A model generated the notes under the pieces. That model was not told where the DNA came from, ran no database searches, and was given only the letters and a program-made list of their open reading frames with translations. A DNA stretch of 56,323 nucleotides from contig CAIWUU010000055.1 of NCBI GenBank assembly GCA_903915955.1, forward strand, positions 1 to 56,323. The letters run 5' to 3'. Position numbers and translations under genes: made by a program. The stretch's first letter is position 1, and each line of letters starts with the position of its first letter. The stretch is from an uncultured Chlorobiaceae bacterium (GTDB lineage: Bacteria > Bacteroidota > Chlorobiia > Chlorobiales > Chlorobiaceae). Of the stretch, positions 33,867 to 43,781 are shown piece by piece.

Positions 33867-34268
33867 ATGACCCAGCAGAGTGATGTCAAAGATCAGGCAA
33901 AAGATATCCTCGAGGAGACCCTTGACAGGGAGGCGGTTATTGTGCTTGCAAGGATTTCAGAAGAGATGCAACTGCTTTTTCTCGCTCATCCCGAACCTGA
34001 AGCTGATAAGGTTAAAGAGATTGTGACCGGTTTTTTTCTTGAGAACAGAAAATCAGAACAGTTTATTGACGACTGGATCAAAACCTCTGAAGAGTATAGC
34101 CGTACAAGAGGGTTGAGTCACCTTGATCAGCCGAAAGCGATGCTTTCCGACCTTGGTGTCTTCAGGTTTATGAATTTTTTGAAAGACAAGGGGTTGACTG
34201 ACGAGCAGATCACTATTGTTCTTACGGGAGCAGTTCAGCAGGCAGCTTCTGATCAGCAGTGTGAATGA
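33867..34268 (+). CDS. Hypothetical protein, all-helical
   Basis: Protein of 133 residues, acidic, predicted helical throughout, with no signal peptide or membrane segment. It includes EETLDREAVIVLARISEEMQ and a C-terminal helix-turn stretch (FLKDKGLTDEQITIVLTG). No family recognised. It stands between the exported phosphatase-fold gene (divergent) and purC. Confidence 0.6.
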   Translation: MTQQSDVKDQAKDILEETLDREAVIVLARISEEMQLLFLAHPEPEADKVKEIVTGFFLENRKSEQFIDDWIKTSEEYSRTRGLSHLDQPKAMLSDLGVFRFMNFLKDKGLTDEQITIVLTGAVQQAASDQQCE

Positions 34269-34342
34269 TAAAAATGGTCAATTGTATGAGTGTAACGGTT
34301 ATCGTCATTAAGAGCTCATCTAAATAAAAAAAAATTTATATC

Positions 34343-35053
34343 ATGAAAAAGGGCACCCAGCTTTATGAAGGCAAGGCTAAGAAGGTTTTTTTGACGGACG
34401 ATAATGACTTGGTGATACAAGAGTTCAAAGACGATGCCACAGCCTTCAATAACAAGAAAAAAGGGACGATTGCTGATAAGGGTGTTGTCAACAATGCGAT
34501 CTCCTGTAAACTTTTTACCATGCTTGAGGAGCATGGAATTCGTACTCATCTGGTTGAGAAGCTCTCTGATCGAGAAATGCTTTGCCGTCATCTTGATATT
34601 ATCAAGGTAGAGGTTGTAGCGCGTAACATTGCTGCAGGATCGCTGGTGAAGCGGTACGGGTTTGCAGAGGGCACTGTTCTTGAGAATCCGATTATTGAGT
34701 TGTATCTGAAGGATGACGATCTTGATGATCCGCTGATGAACGAGTCTCACGCTGTGGCGCTTGGTGTGGCAACGTTTGAAGAGCTTTTTGTCCTTAAAAA
34801 CTGTGCTGCGGAGATTAATGTGGTACTCAAGCAATTTTTTGCAGAGAGAAAACTTAAGCTTGTTGACTTCAAGCTTGAGTTTGGCCGTCACAAAGGAGAA
34901 ATTCTTCTTGGGGATGAGATAAGTCCGGATACTTGCAGATTCTGGGATCTTGAAACAAACGAAAAATTGGATAAAGATCGGTTTCGGTTTGATCTTGGCG
35001 GTGTTGAAAATGCTTATAGCGAGGTACAGAAAAGAGTGCTTGGGCTTGACTGA
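34343..35053 (+). CDS. purC: SAICAR synthetase
   Basis: Purine synthesis enzyme of 236 residues that joins CAIR and aspartate using ATP. Visible family features: LYEGKAKKVF at the N-terminus, KGTIADKGVVNN, VEVVARNIAAGSLVKRYG (family signature), LVDFKLEFG and DEISPDTCRFWD. The length is typical of the short bacterial form. It stands alone among unrelated housekeeping genes. Confidence 0.96.
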   Translation: MKKGTQLYEGKAKKVFLTDDNDLVIQEFKDDATAFNNKKKGTIADKGVVNNAISCKLFTMLEEHGIRTHLVEKLSDREMLCRHLDIIKVEVVARNIAAGSLVKRYGFAEGTVLENPIIELYLKDDDLDDPLMNESHAVALGVATFEELFVLKNCAAEINVVLKQFFAERKLKLVDFKLEFGRHKGEILLGDEISPDTCRFWDLETNEKLDKDRFRFDLGGVENAYSEVQKRVLGLD

Positions 35054-35087
35054 AACTTTCCGGTAATCAATAGTAACGGGTTTGTAC

Positions 35088-35735
35088 ATGCTTGAATCTG
35101 CGATTGCATGGCTGCAACATGCTGACCCGAGTGCGGTCTATCTCTTTCTGTTTCTGATTGCATTCTTTGAAAATGTTATTCCGCCTATACCCGGTGATGT
35201 GCCAATTGCCTTTATCGGGTATCTCATTTACCAGCATAACGGGATAACTTTTGTCAGTGCTCTGTTATGGACTACATTAGGATCAACCGGGGGGTTCATG
35301 CTTGTTTATCTCTTGAGTATATCCCTTGGTCTAAAGTTATATGCCGAAGGAGATAACCCGGTGCATCACCGGTTCTCAAAAAGTGTTCACCGTTTTTTTC
35401 CGCCCTCAGACATGAAGTTGCTCCGCCAAAAATTTGCTGCTCATGGTTATCTTGCTGTCCTGGCTAATCGTTTTTTGTTTGGTTCACGGGCCGTTATTTC
35501 GGTTATGGCTGGATTGATGCACTTAAAGGCTTTTGAAGTTTTTCTTGCAGCATTGACCAGTGCTTTTGTGTGGAATGCACTCTTGCTGTCTGGTGGCTTT
35601 TTTCTGGGTAGCCAGTGGCAGGATATTGGTAAATATGCTGTTTTATACAGTATTCCTGTTTCAATTGTTTTTATTCTGATGGTTTTTTTTTCTGTATGGA
35701 GTTTTGTAAGGCAACGAAAGAAAGTGAACGACTGA
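35088..35735 (+). CDS. DedA family membrane protein
   Basis: Protein of 215 residues with four to five hydrophobic segments. It has the DedA/VTT pattern FFENVIPPIPGDVPIAFIGYL near the N-terminus and, later, FGSRAVISVMAGLMHLKAFEVF with the conserved FGSR Arg. DedA proteins act in membrane lipid scrambling, including polyprenyl-phosphate recycling and envelope homeostasis. ATG 35088 is preferred to a TTG two codons earlier. Confidence 0.87.
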   Translation: MLESAIAWLQHADPSAVYLFLFLIAFFENVIPPIPGDVPIAFIGYLIYQHNGITFVSALLWTTLGSTGGFMLVYLLSISLGLKLYAEGDNPVHHRFSKSVHRFFPPSDMKLLRQKFAAHGYLAVLANRFLFGSRAVISVMAGLMHLKAFEVFLAALTSAFVWNALLLSGGFFLGSQWQDIGKYAVLYSIPVSIVFILMVFFSVWSFVRQRKKVND

Positions 35736-35782
35736 CTGGTTTTTATTAATTCATAAAAATTTCTTGACTATACCTATCTATC

Positions 35783-36694
35783 ATGGCAAAAGAGTTAAAA
35801 CTTTATCCTGTCGCCAGAAAGGGCGTACTTCTTGAACTTGCAGGAATTGATGATCTCCAGCAGATGGCCCGTCAGGTTCGTCGGGATATTATCAGAATGC
35901 TTGCTATGGCCAATTCAGGACATACTGGTGGTTCACTCGGCATGGCCGATGTTTTTACCGCTCTCTACTTCAGAGTGCTGAAGCATGATCCGCACCAGTT
36001 CTGGAATAATAACGACAAGGATCTTGTCTTTCTCTCTAATGGTCATATCGCTCCAGTATGGTACAGTGTGCTTGCACGGTCAGGCTATTTCCCAATCAGC
36101 GAACTGAATTCACTTCGTCAGGTCAACTCATTTCTCCAGGGACATCCTACTTCTGAATCGAAACTTCCAGGGATCCGTATTGCTTCTGGCTCATTAGGTC
36201 AGGGTCTTTCGGTTGCTGTTGGTGCCGCTCTTGGACTTCGGCTTGATGGCAAGGATGGAGATGTTTTCTGCCTGATGGGTGATGGTGAATGTCAGGAAGG
36301 GCAGATTTGGGAAGCAGCGATGAGTGCGTCTCATTACAAGCTCAGCACGATTATTGGTATTGTTGATTGCAATAATCTCCAGATTGACGGGGAGGTATCC
36401 GATATCATGGATGTAGAACCATTTGCAGACAAATGGCGCTCCTTTGGCTGGAATGTTTATCATTGTGATGGAAACGATATGAAGAGTGTTATTGCGACCC
36501 TTGAAGGTATCAAGGCATCTCCTGATCGAAACAAGCCATCTGTGGTTCTTGCCACAACAATTATGGGGAAAGGTGTTCCCTTTTTTGAGGGTTCCATGCC
36601 AGATAAGAGTAACTGGCACGGCAAACCGCCATCGAAGGATGATGCAGTAAAGGCGCTGGCCATTCTTGGCGATACTGTGTTCGGTGATTTTTAG
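35783..36694 (+). CDS. Transketolase, N-terminal (ThDP-binding) subunit
   Basis: 303 residues covering only the first half of transketolase. It includes SGHTGGSLGMADVFTALYF, LSNGHIAPVWYSVL, GSLGQGLSVAVGAALG and the thiamine-diphosphate motif GDGECQEGQIWEAAM ending near VDCNNLQIDG. The pyrimidine-binding C-terminal half is not present; the next gene is rsmD. Two-gene transketolases are known, with the other subunit usually adjacent, so its absence here is notable. It acts in the pentose phosphate and carbon pathways. Confidence 0.9.
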   Translation: MAKELKLYPVARKGVLLELAGIDDLQQMARQVRRDIIRMLAMANSGHTGGSLGMADVFTALYFRVLKHDPHQFWNNNDKDLVFLSNGHIAPVWYSVLARSGYFPISELNSLRQVNSFLQGHPTSESKLPGIRIASGSLGQGLSVAVGAALGLRLDGKDGDVFCLMGDGECQEGQIWEAAMSASHYKLSTIIGIVDCNNLQIDGEVSDIMDVEPFADKWRSFGWNVYHCDGNDMKSVIATLEGIKASPDRNKPSVVLATTIMGKGVPFFEGSMPDKSNWHGKPPSKDDAVKALAILGDTVFGDF

Positions 36695-36709
36695 GCTGAA
36701 GATCGCTTC

Positions 36710-37246
36710 GTGCAGATTCTAGCCGGCATATACAGAGGACGCAAAATAAGGAGTTCGTCGTCACACGCTATCCGTCCTTGCAGCAGCAGGGTTAAAAAGT
36801 CTATTTTTGATACTCTTACATCGAGAATTGATTTTGAAGGAGCTTCCGTTCTTGATCTCTTTGCAGGGTTCGGCTCTCTCGGTTTTGAAGCGCTTAGTCG
36901 AGGCGCGGCCTCTGTCTCTTTTGTCGATCAGCATGTTGATGCACTGAAAGCCCTGAAGGCAACAGCCGTTCAGTTAGGGGTGCAGGAGTGTGTCAAAATT
37001 ATCAATGCTGATGTTTCAACGTTTCTCGGGCGCGAAACAGGACAGTTTGATCTTCTCTTTTGTGATCCGCCATACTCCTGGCCTGATTATAATCGCTTGC
37101 TGGAAAAGATTTTTGGGGGAGCACTCCTTGCCGAAGAGGGCTTGTTACTTATTGAACACAGTACGCAATTCGATTTCAGTTTATCCCCGTATTACTCTTT
37201 TCATAAAGATTACGGGATGACAAGAGTTACTTTTTTTATGCAATGA
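36710..37246 (+). CDS. rsmD: 16S rRNA (guanine966-N2)-methyltransferase RsmD
   Basis: Protein of 178 residues of the RsmD family. [15 protein letters not shown] is the N-terminal signature, [20 protein letters not shown] the S-adenosylmethionine loop, and [11 protein letters not shown] the catalytic DPPY motif. The GTG start at 36710 gives the expected N-terminus ([11 protein letters not shown]). It is followed after 13 bp by coaD; the rsmD-coaD pair is common in bacteria. Confidence 0.93.
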   Translation: MQILAGIYRGRKIRSSSSHAIRPCSSRVKKSIFDTLTSRIDFEGASVLDLFAGFGSLGFEALSRGAASVSFVDQHVDALKALKATAVQLGVQECVKIINADVSTFLGRETGQFDLLFCDPPYSWPDYNRLLEKIFGGALLAEEGLLLIEHSTQFDFSLSPYYSFHKDYGMTRVTFFMQ

Positions 37247-37259
37247 CCATTTCAGGACA

Positions 37260-37757
37260 ATGAAACAAAAAGCTATTTATCCAGGAACGTTTGACCCTTT
37301 CACCAATGGCCATCTTGATGTTCTTGAACGTGCCCTGAATATCTTTGAACAGGTTGTTGTCGTCATTGCAGAGAACTGTCAGAAACACGCACTGTTCACC
37401 GTTGAGGAGCGCCTGATCATGACCAAACAGGTAATGGGTAACTATCCCGGAGTCAGTGTTGAGGTACTTCATAAAGGATTACTTGCTGATTATGCCCGTC
37501 AGGTTGGTGCGCGAGCTATTGTCAGAGGTGTACGACAGGTCAAGGATTTCGAATATGAATTTCAGATGTCGCTTCTCAATCGACAACTCTACCCAGAGGT
37601 GACAACGGTTTTTCTTATGCCTAATGTTAAATATACGTATGTGGCATCATCGATTATCAAAGAGGTTGCCATGCTTGGAGGAGATGTCAGCAAGTTTGTG
37701 CATCCTTGTGTTTTGGATATGATGCATAAAAAACGTGAAGAATATAACCAGAAATAA
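37260..37757 (+). CDS. coaD: Phosphopantetheine adenylyltransferase
   Basis: 165 residues; the fourth step of coenzyme A synthesis. It has the nucleotidyltransferase motif [19 protein letters not shown] with the catalytic His, the signature [18 protein letters not shown], and the second motif [20 protein letters not shown]. The length is typical. It lies between rsmD and an aminotransferase gene with short gaps, probably one transcript. Confidence 0.97.
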   Translation: MKQKAIYPGTFDPFTNGHLDVLERALNIFEQVVVVIAENCQKHALFTVEERLIMTKQVMGNYPGVSVEVLHKGLLADYARQVGARAIVRGVRQVKDFEYEFQMSLLNRQLYPEVTTVFLMPNVKYTYVASSIIKEVAMLGGDVSKFVHPCVLDMMHKKREEYNQK

Positions 37758-37778
37758 AACTAACAAACCATATTAAAT

Positions 37779-38987
37779 ATGCCGATAACAATACTCCCGG
37801 ATGAAAAACATCTGACCCGCAGGGTACTTAGTATGCAGGAATCGCAGACTATGCGAATTTCTAACCTTGCAGCTAAAATGAAAGCTGAAGGCTTGGATAT
37901 TGTCAGCCTTTCAGCAGGGGAGCCCGATTTTCCAACTCCCGCGCACGTCAATCAGGCAGGAATCGATGCAATTAATGCGGGATTTACCCGTTATACGGCA
38001 AATTCAGGCATTGCTGATCTGAAAAAAGCTATTATTGAAAAATTCAGACGTGATAATGGTCTGGAGTTTATTGAAAACCAGATCATCGTCAGCAACGGAG
38101 GTAAACAGGCCTTGGCAAACACCTTTCTGGCGCTCTGTGAAGAGGGTGATGAGGTTATTGTTCCAGCTCCTTTCTGGGTAAGTTTCCCTGAGATGGTTCG
38201 TCTTGCGGGTGCGACACCTGTAATTGTTCATACTACTCTGGAAAACGAATACAAGATGACACCCACTCAGCTTGAGGTGGCCATCACCCCAAAAACGAAG
38301 GCTCTTGTCCTGAATTCCCCTTCAAATCCAACAGGTTCGGTTTATAGTGAAGCAGAGGTAAGAGCTCTGATGAAGGTTATCGAAGGTCGGGAAATTTTTG
38401 TCATTTCTGACGAAATGTATGATATGATCGTCTATGGCGATGTGCGTCCCTTCTCGCCAGCAAAGATTCCGGCAATGAAGGAGTGGGTTATTGTCAGCAA
38501 TGGTGTCTCCAAAACGTATGCGATGACTGGGTGGCGAATTGGTTATCTTGCAGGACCAAAATGGCTTATCGATGCATGCGACAAGATACAGTCACAAACC
38601 ACGTCAAACCCGAATGCCATCGCCCAAAAAGCTGCCGTTGCTGCTTTGACAGGGGATCAGGGAGTTGTTGAAGAGCGTCGCGCTGAATTTGAGAAGCGTC
38701 GGGATTACATGTACCAGGCTCTTAACAGCATACCCGGTTTTAAAACCGCTTTGCCGCAGGGTGCGTTCTATATTTTTCCTGATATCAGTGGTGTTCTTGG
38801 GCAGACGTTCAATGGCGTTGTCATGAAGGATTCGGCAGATGTGGCCGAATATCTGCTGAAGGTGCATCATGTCGCAACAGTGCCAGGTGATGCTTTTGGG
38901 GCGCCGGAAAACCTTCGTCTCTCTTATGCTGCATCGATAGTTGCGCTTGAGGAGGCGGTGAACCGTATCAGGAGAGCGTTCAAGTAG
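37779..38987 (+). CDS. aspC: Aspartate aminotransferase, class I PLP
   Basis: 402 residues of the class I/II aminotransferase family, subgroup I-gamma. [14 protein letters not shown] is the N-terminal substrate loop, [13 protein letters not shown] holds the conserved Asn, and the PLP-binding Lys is in [18 protein letters not shown]. The Arg that binds the substrate carboxylate is in LRLSYAAS. It transfers amino groups between aspartate and 2-oxoglutarate, possibly also prephenate. Directly followed by the acyltransferase gene. Confidence 0.93.
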   Translation: MPITILPDEKHLTRRVLSMQESQTMRISNLAAKMKAEGLDIVSLSAGEPDFPTPAHVNQAGIDAINAGFTRYTANSGIADLKKAIIEKFRRDNGLEFIENQIIVSNGGKQALANTFLALCEEGDEVIVPAPFWVSFPEMVRLAGATPVIVHTTLENEYKMTPTQLEVAITPKTKALVLNSPSNPTGSVYSEAEVRALMKVIEGREIFVISDEMYDMIVYGDVRPFSPAKIPAMKEWVIVSNGVSKTYAMTGWRIGYLAGPKWLIDACDKIQSQTTSNPNAIAQKAAVAALTGDQGVVEERRAEFEKRRDYMYQALNSIPGFKTALPQGAFYIFPDISGVLGQTFNGVVMKDSADVAEYLLKVHHVATVPGDAFGAPENLRLSYAASIVALEEAVNRIRRAFK

Positions 38988-38996
38988 GTGGTGCCG

Positions 38997-39773
38997 ATGC
39001 TCAAAGTTCGTCGCAGCAGACTGTATACGTTGTGGTTCGGCTGGTATTCCCGTCGGCAGTTCAGGAGGTTTTTTAACTCAGTCAGCGTCGTTATGCAATC
39101 CGGAGTACGAGAGATGGATCTCCGAACTCCGGTGATTTTTTATGCTAACCATGCCTACTGGTGGGATGGTTTCTGGTCACAACTCTGTACTGAAGAGTTT
39201 TTTCGTCAGAGACTCCATATCATCATTGAGTTTCAACAGTTGCGAAAGCACCGTTTTTTCACAAGAATAGGTGCATTTTCGCTTGATCAGTCCCGTCCGA
39301 GAAGTTTACCTGCCACACTCAACTATGCGGCCGAACTGCTCGCCGACCATAATGAACGACAGAACGCCCTCTGGATTTTTCCTCAAGGAAAGATAGAGCA
39401 TGTCGATAAGCGACCGCTTGTATTTTATAAAGGAACCGCATCAATTGTCTCACGTCTGCTTGAAAAAGTTCCACACGTTTATCTTGTTTCAGTTGTCAGC
39501 AGGATTGAATATCTTGAGGAACAAAAGCCGGAACTTTTTTTGTCTTTCAGGGAGCCGCTTCTCGTTTCCAAAGGGAACTTTCACGGTACCAATAATCTCA
39601 CAGCATATATGCGGGGGATGACCGAAAATCATCTTGATGAACTTGGAGAGAAGATTCAAAACCGAAGGCTGGGAGATGTCATGACGATTGTCAGGGGTCG
39701 TGCATCTGTTAACAGAAAAAGTGAGGCATTTGGCCGCTTTGTTCGTATGAGCAGAGAAGAGGATATTGCCTGA
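38997..39773 (+). CDS. Lysophospholipid acyltransferase-family protein
   Basis: Protein of about 258 residues with the acyltransferase motif NHAYWWDGF (HX4D) and, later, WIFPQGKIEH with a Pro-Gln-Gly core like the EGTR motif of this family. Family members add an acyl chain to lysophosphatidate or related lipids at the membrane. The start was set at ATG 38997 because AGGTGG lies 5 bp ahead; in-frame GTG codons directly after the aminotransferase stop are alternatives. Exact substrate unknown. Confidence 0.8.
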   Translation: MLKVRRSRLYTLWFGWYSRRQFRRFFNSVSVVMQSGVREMDLRTPVIFYANHAYWWDGFWSQLCTEEFFRQRLHIIIEFQQLRKHRFFTRIGAFSLDQSRPRSLPATLNYAAELLADHNERQNALWIFPQGKIEHVDKRPLVFYKGTASIVSRLLEKVPHVYLVSVVSRIEYLEEQKPELFLSFREPLLVSKGNFHGTNNLTAYMRGMTENHLDELGEKIQNRRLGDVMTIVRGRASVNRKSEAFGRFVRMSREEDIA

Positions 39774-39853
39774 TATGGCTTTTGCTTATGAGTTATTATG
39801 ATATCAGATAAAGAGCAGTACATACACAAAATCAACAACGTCCCCCTATTTTC

Positions 39854-40831
39854 ATGAGTAATGTTATATGTAGTTGTCTTTTGGGTAATAATGCAAAGGT
39901 GAGGTTGCGGCTTTCACAGTTGCTGCACAATGAGATGGAATCGATTTATGGGGCATCTCCAGAAGGAGTAATTGATAATATTTGCGAGGTTGAGCAGCAG
40001 GGTTGCCGTCGTGATTTTTTTCTTAATAATACAGGCATCCCTTTTACTGTAGGGATGCAGGTTATTATTGAATCGGATGGTGGCTATGATTTTGGCGTTG
40101 TCTATTCGACCGGCCAGATTGCCAGAAAAAAGTTCCAGCTCAAGGGATTGGACAAAAGTGGTCATGAGTGTACGGCTGTTTTGCGAATTGCTGACGAAAA
40201 TGATAACCGGGAAATTATTGAACTAAAAAAACGGCAGTCGGATATCCGTAGCATTTGTCAGAACAAGATTAAAAAACATGAACTCGACCTAAAACTAGTT
40301 GATGTCGAGTTGCGTATGGACCAGCAAAAGCTCTCGGTATACTATACCTCTTCACACCGAGTGGATTTCAGAGCGCTGGTTCGTGATCTTGCTGGTGAGT
40401 TTAAGGCCAGAATCCAGATGGTACAAATTACGACCCGCGAGGAGGCCAGACGAGCAAACTCTTTTGGTCCATGCGGCTGCCTCTTGTGTTGTTCAAGCTG
40501 GCTGCAGAAAATTCATGCTAACCCCTTTGCGGATAAATCCCCTTACGCTGAATCGGCAGGCAATGATAGTCATGCTTTTAATATTACCGGGATATGTAAC
40601 CGTCCAAAATGCTGTCTTAGTTATTCAAAAAATGAGAAGGGGTGTCGCAACCACTTTTCAGCTCAACCAGCGATGCCTTTGGTTGGCAGCAAGATATCGA
40701 CTCCGGAGGGTACAGCCGTGGTTGAGAGCATTGATGCCCAGAAAAAACTTGTCTGGTTGCTTTACCAGAAGAACGATCAGACTCGGAAGTTCCCGCTCGA
40801 CAAGTTCAATGCCCTGTTTGTCACAAAATAA
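39854..40831 (+). CDS. ricT: PSP1 domain protein (RicT/YaaT-like)
   Basis: 325 residues. The PSP1 C-terminal domain covers about residues 60-150, and a Cys-rich part follows: GPCGCLLCCSSWLQK and GICNRPKCCLSYSKNEKGC. In Bacillus subtilis, RicT with RicA and RicF binds iron-sulfur clusters and guides RNase Y processing. In this phylum the partners are not established. It ends 12 bp before metG and may be co-transcribed with it, a gene order found in several bacteria. Confidence 0.85.
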   Translation: MSNVICSCLLGNNAKVRLRLSQLLHNEMESIYGASPEGVIDNICEVEQQGCRRDFFLNNTGIPFTVGMQVIIESDGGYDFGVVYSTGQIARKKFQLKGLDKSGHECTAVLRIADENDNREIIELKKRQSDIRSICQNKIKKHELDLKLVDVELRMDQQKLSVYYTSSHRVDFRALVRDLAGEFKARIQMVQITTREEARRANSFGPCGCLLCCSSWLQKIHANPFADKSPYAESAGNDSHAFNITGICNRPKCCLSYSKNEKGCRNHFSAQPAMPLVGSKISTPEGTAVVESIDAQKKLVWLLYQKNDQTRKFPLDKFNALFVTK

Positions 40832-40843
40832 TGGTTGTCATCT

Positions 40844-42952
40844 ATGCCTCAGTTTACAAGAACGCTTGTCACTTCAGCCCTTCCTTATGCCAATGGCCCG
40901 GTTCATCTTGGCCATCTTGCCGGAGTTTATCTTCCTGCCGATATTTACGTCCGGTATAAAAGGCTCAAAGGTGAGAACATCATCCATATTGGTGGATCGG
41001 ACGAACACGGAGTACCAATTACTATCACAGCGGAGAAAGAGGGGATTTCGCCTCGAGATGTTGTTGATCGCTATCACCAGATGAATCTTGATGCCTTTTC
41101 AAAGTGCGGTATCTCTTTTGATTACTATGGCAGAACAACCTCAGCGGTTCATCATAACACAGCACAGGAGTTCTTTCTTGAGATAGAGGGGAAGGGCATT
41201 TTTCGACAAAAAAATGAAAAGCTTTTCTTTGACCGTAAAGCAAACCGTTTTCTTTCTGATCGATATGTGACCGGAACTTGTCCGATCTGTAACAGTCCTG
41301 AAGCAAATGGTGATCAATGCGAACAGTGCGGTACCCATTTAAGTCCACTTGAACTGATCAACCCGAAGAGCAAACTCTCGGATGCAACGCCTGAATTGCG
41401 TGATACCATGCACTGGTATTTTCCACTTGGACGCTTTCAGGAGCAACTTGAGGCCTATGTCCATACCCATGAGGAAGACTGGCGCTCAAATGTGGTAAAC
41501 TATACCAATACCTGGCTTAAACAGGGACTTAATGATCGGGCGATTACCCGTGACCTGTCATGGGGGATAACGGTGCCCCTTGAGAGCGTAGAGGCCTTTG
41601 GAAAGGTGCTCTATGTCTGGTTTGATGCAGTGCTGGGTTATATCTCATTTACCAGGGAGTGGGCGGCACAGCGGGGAGAGCGCGATCTATGGAAATCATA
41701 CTGGCAGGATCCTCAGTGTCGCCTTGTTCACTTTATTGGCAAGGATAATGTTGTTTTTCATACACTGATGTTTCCTGCCATCCTGATGGCATGGAACCAG
41801 GGGCGTACAAGTGAACTCTATAATCTTGCCGATAATGTCCCGGCATCGGAATTCATGAATTTTGAGGGGAGGAAGTTCTCAAAATCAAGAAACTATGCTG
41901 TCTATCTTGGCGAGTTCTTAGAAAAATTTCCAGCGGATACGCTACGCTACAGCATTGCCATGAACTATCCTGAAAACAAGGATACTGATTTCAGTTGGCA
42001 GGATTTTCAGAACAGAACCAATGGAGAGCTGGCTGATACACTCGGCAATTTTATCAAACGTTCGGTTGATTTTACCAATGCGCGGTTTGATGGAGTGGTG
42101 CCCTGTAACTCTACAACTGAAGAGTGGAATGCTCTTGGGATTGAATGGCAGGATACCCTTGAACAGCTTGATCGCGCTTATGAAGAGTTTCATTTCCGCG
42201 AAGCAACCTCTCTTGGTATGGATATAGCCAGGGCGGCTAATCGCTTCCTGACGGTGTCGGAACCATGGAAAATGATCAAAGTTGATCATGATGCAGCGGC
42301 AAGAACGATGGCAATCTCTCTTAATTTGTGCCATGCTCTTTCCATTGCACTTTTTCCGGTTATTCCTGAAACTTGCAACCGGATTTATGCCATGCTCGGG
42401 TTTGATGGGCATATTGAGGATCGAATTGTACATGGAAAATCACTCTTTACAGAAATTCTCCAACCAGCCTTGAAAGAGGGACACAAGATCAGGAAGAACG
42501 CTGAGATTCTTTTTACAAAAATTGAGGAGGGTGATATTGCGCCGGAACTTGCAAAAATTGCAGCTCTGCTGGCTGAAGCAGAAAAAAGGGAGGCGGGAGT
42601 AGTGCAGAGCCGTATGGAGTTCAAGCCAGCGATCAGTTTCGACGACTTTCTGAAGGTTGACCTGAGGGTAGCAAAAGTTCTTTCTGCTGAGCCTGTCAAG
42701 AAAGCCGCTAAACTATTAAAACTGCAACTGCAGGTTGGTTCTGTAACAAAACAGGTACTTGCCGGTATTGCAAAGCATTACACTCCCGAAGAGATGATCG
42801 GCAAAAATGTGGTGATTGTTGCAAATCTTGCAGAACGGAGCATTCGCGATGAAGTTTCAGAGGGGATGATTCTCGCCGTAGAGGGAGATGATGGCAAGCT
42901 TTTTGTCATAGAACCTTCTGGAGATAAAATAAATGGTAAATTGATACAATAA
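40844..42952 (+). CDS. metG: Methionyl-tRNA synthetase with C-terminal tRNA-binding domain
   Basis: 702 residues. The class I ATP motif appears as PYANGPVHLGHL, the zinc knuckle as CPICNSPEANGDQCEQCG, and the KMSKS loop as the variant KFSKSRN. The last 110 residues are an EMAP/Trbp111-type OB domain (FLKVDLRVAKVLSAEPV and IVANLAERSIRDEVSEGM) that helps hold tRNA. ATG 40844 is preferred to a TTG three codons earlier. The initiator tRNA gene lies 45 bp after the stop, so charging enzyme and tRNA sit together. Confidence 0.96.
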   Translation: MPQFTRTLVTSALPYANGPVHLGHLAGVYLPADIYVRYKRLKGENIIHIGGSDEHGVPITITAEKEGISPRDVVDRYHQMNLDAFSKCGISFDYYGRTTSAVHHNTAQEFFLEIEGKGIFRQKNEKLFFDRKANRFLSDRYVTGTCPICNSPEANGDQCEQCGTHLSPLELINPKSKLSDATPELRDTMHWYFPLGRFQEQLEAYVHTHEEDWRSNVVNYTNTWLKQGLNDRAITRDLSWGITVPLESVEAFGKVLYVWFDAVLGYISFTREWAAQRGERDLWKSYWQDPQCRLVHFIGKDNVVFHTLMFPAILMAWNQGRTSELYNLADNVPASEFMNFEGRKFSKSRNYAVYLGEFLEKFPADTLRYSIAMNYPENKDTDFSWQDFQNRTNGELADTLGNFIKRSVDFTNARFDGVVPCNSTTEEWNALGIEWQDTLEQLDRAYEEFHFREATSLGMDIARAANRFLTVSEPWKMIKVDHDAAARTMAISLNLCHALSIALFPVIPETCNRIYAMLGFDGHIEDRIVHGKSLFTEILQPALKEGHKIRKNAEILFTKIEEGDIAPELAKIAALLAEAEKREAGVVQSRMEFKPAISFDDFLKVDLRVAKVLSAEPVKKAAKLLKLQLQVGSVTKQVLAGIAKHYTPEEMIGKNVVIVANLAERSIRDEVSEGMILAVEGDDGKLFVIEPSGDKINGKLIQ

Positions 42953-42997
42953 TTGTTTGGAAAAGAGATTTTATTGCGTACATTGTAGCACAAACAT

Positions 42998-43073
<76 letters not shown>

Positions 43074-43079
43074 GTAAAA

Positions 43080-43106
43080 GCCGCCTCAGCAAGAGGCGGC
43101 TTTTTT
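43080..43106 (+). terminator. Rho-independent terminator after tRNA-fMet
   Basis: GCCGCCTC-AGCAA-GAGGCGGC is a perfect 8-bp GC-rich stem followed by six T, starting 7 bp after the tRNA. Confidence 0.9.
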
Positions 43107-43197
43107 GTTGTGTCTGTCTGATATTCTTTCGTCCGGTTTAATCTCCATCGGTCCATAAATCAGGAGCAATGTTTCCCTGTCGCTCAGAGCGAGATAG

Positions 43198-43620
43198 TTA
43201 CTTTTTTGCTGAAAAAAATGCGTTCACCTTTGCAATCAACTGCTTTTCTGTCATACGTTCACAAGTTTCTACGGCACGCACTTTTTTGTGCATATCCTTG
43301 TTCTTCTCAATTTCTTTAGCAAGTTCAATTTTTGCCTCTCCAGGACCAAAAAGCGCGATGTCGGTTGAATCGGCAAGTAATTCAACGACCTTCTGATAAT
43401 AAGTATGGTACTGGTGTTTTCTGCGTTCATCGGCGGTGTGTTCATTTGCTACCGCCTGCGCTACTACAGTTCCATCAGCTTTCCAGCCACCGGAGGGTTT
43501 CAGATGGCTCTCAGCATCGGATTCTACATGCTGGACACGCGTATGATCACCGTCAATGGTAACAAGCACTGCTGTTTTGTGGTCAATCCACAGAGCTGTA
43601 TTTTTTTTCATGGCTTTCAT
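43198..43620 (-). CDS. Hypothetical protein with GPGEAK motif (eRF1-like family suspected)
   Basis: 140 residues, cytoplasmic. It starts with TALWIDHKTAVLVTIDG and carries LFGPGEAKIELAKEIEKN and VRAVETCERMTEKQLIAKVN. Similar small proteins with a GPG.AK loop are linked by fold to the middle domain of the archaeal/eukaryotic release factor eRF1, and some are annotated as translation-associated. I recognise the pattern but not a function. It is encoded alone, downstream of and opposite to the tRNA gene. ATG 43611 is an alternative start. Confidence 0.6.
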   Translation of the reverse strand: MKAMKKNTALWIDHKTAVLVTIDGDHTRVQHVESDAESHLKPSGGWKADGTVVAQAVANEHTADERRKHQYHTYYQKVVELLADSTDIALFGPGEAKIELAKEIEKNKDMHKKVRAVETCERMTEKQLIAKVNAFFSAKK

Positions 43621-43781
43621 TGTTTTGATTAATAATTGAGAACCGATTTAAATGTAATCATTACTTTGTTTATTAAAGCATGACGCGCCTCATTCAAGGA
43701 ACTCTTCAACCAGTAGTTTCTACTTATTTTTATATTTTTAGCATATCATGAGCTGTACTACCCAATTTTGGAGAAGAGAGA

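Noticed and set aside
34316-35089. Long open frame of 257 codons opposite purC
   Set aside because: It lies entirely antisense to a clearly conserved enzyme gene and has no family-like sequence.
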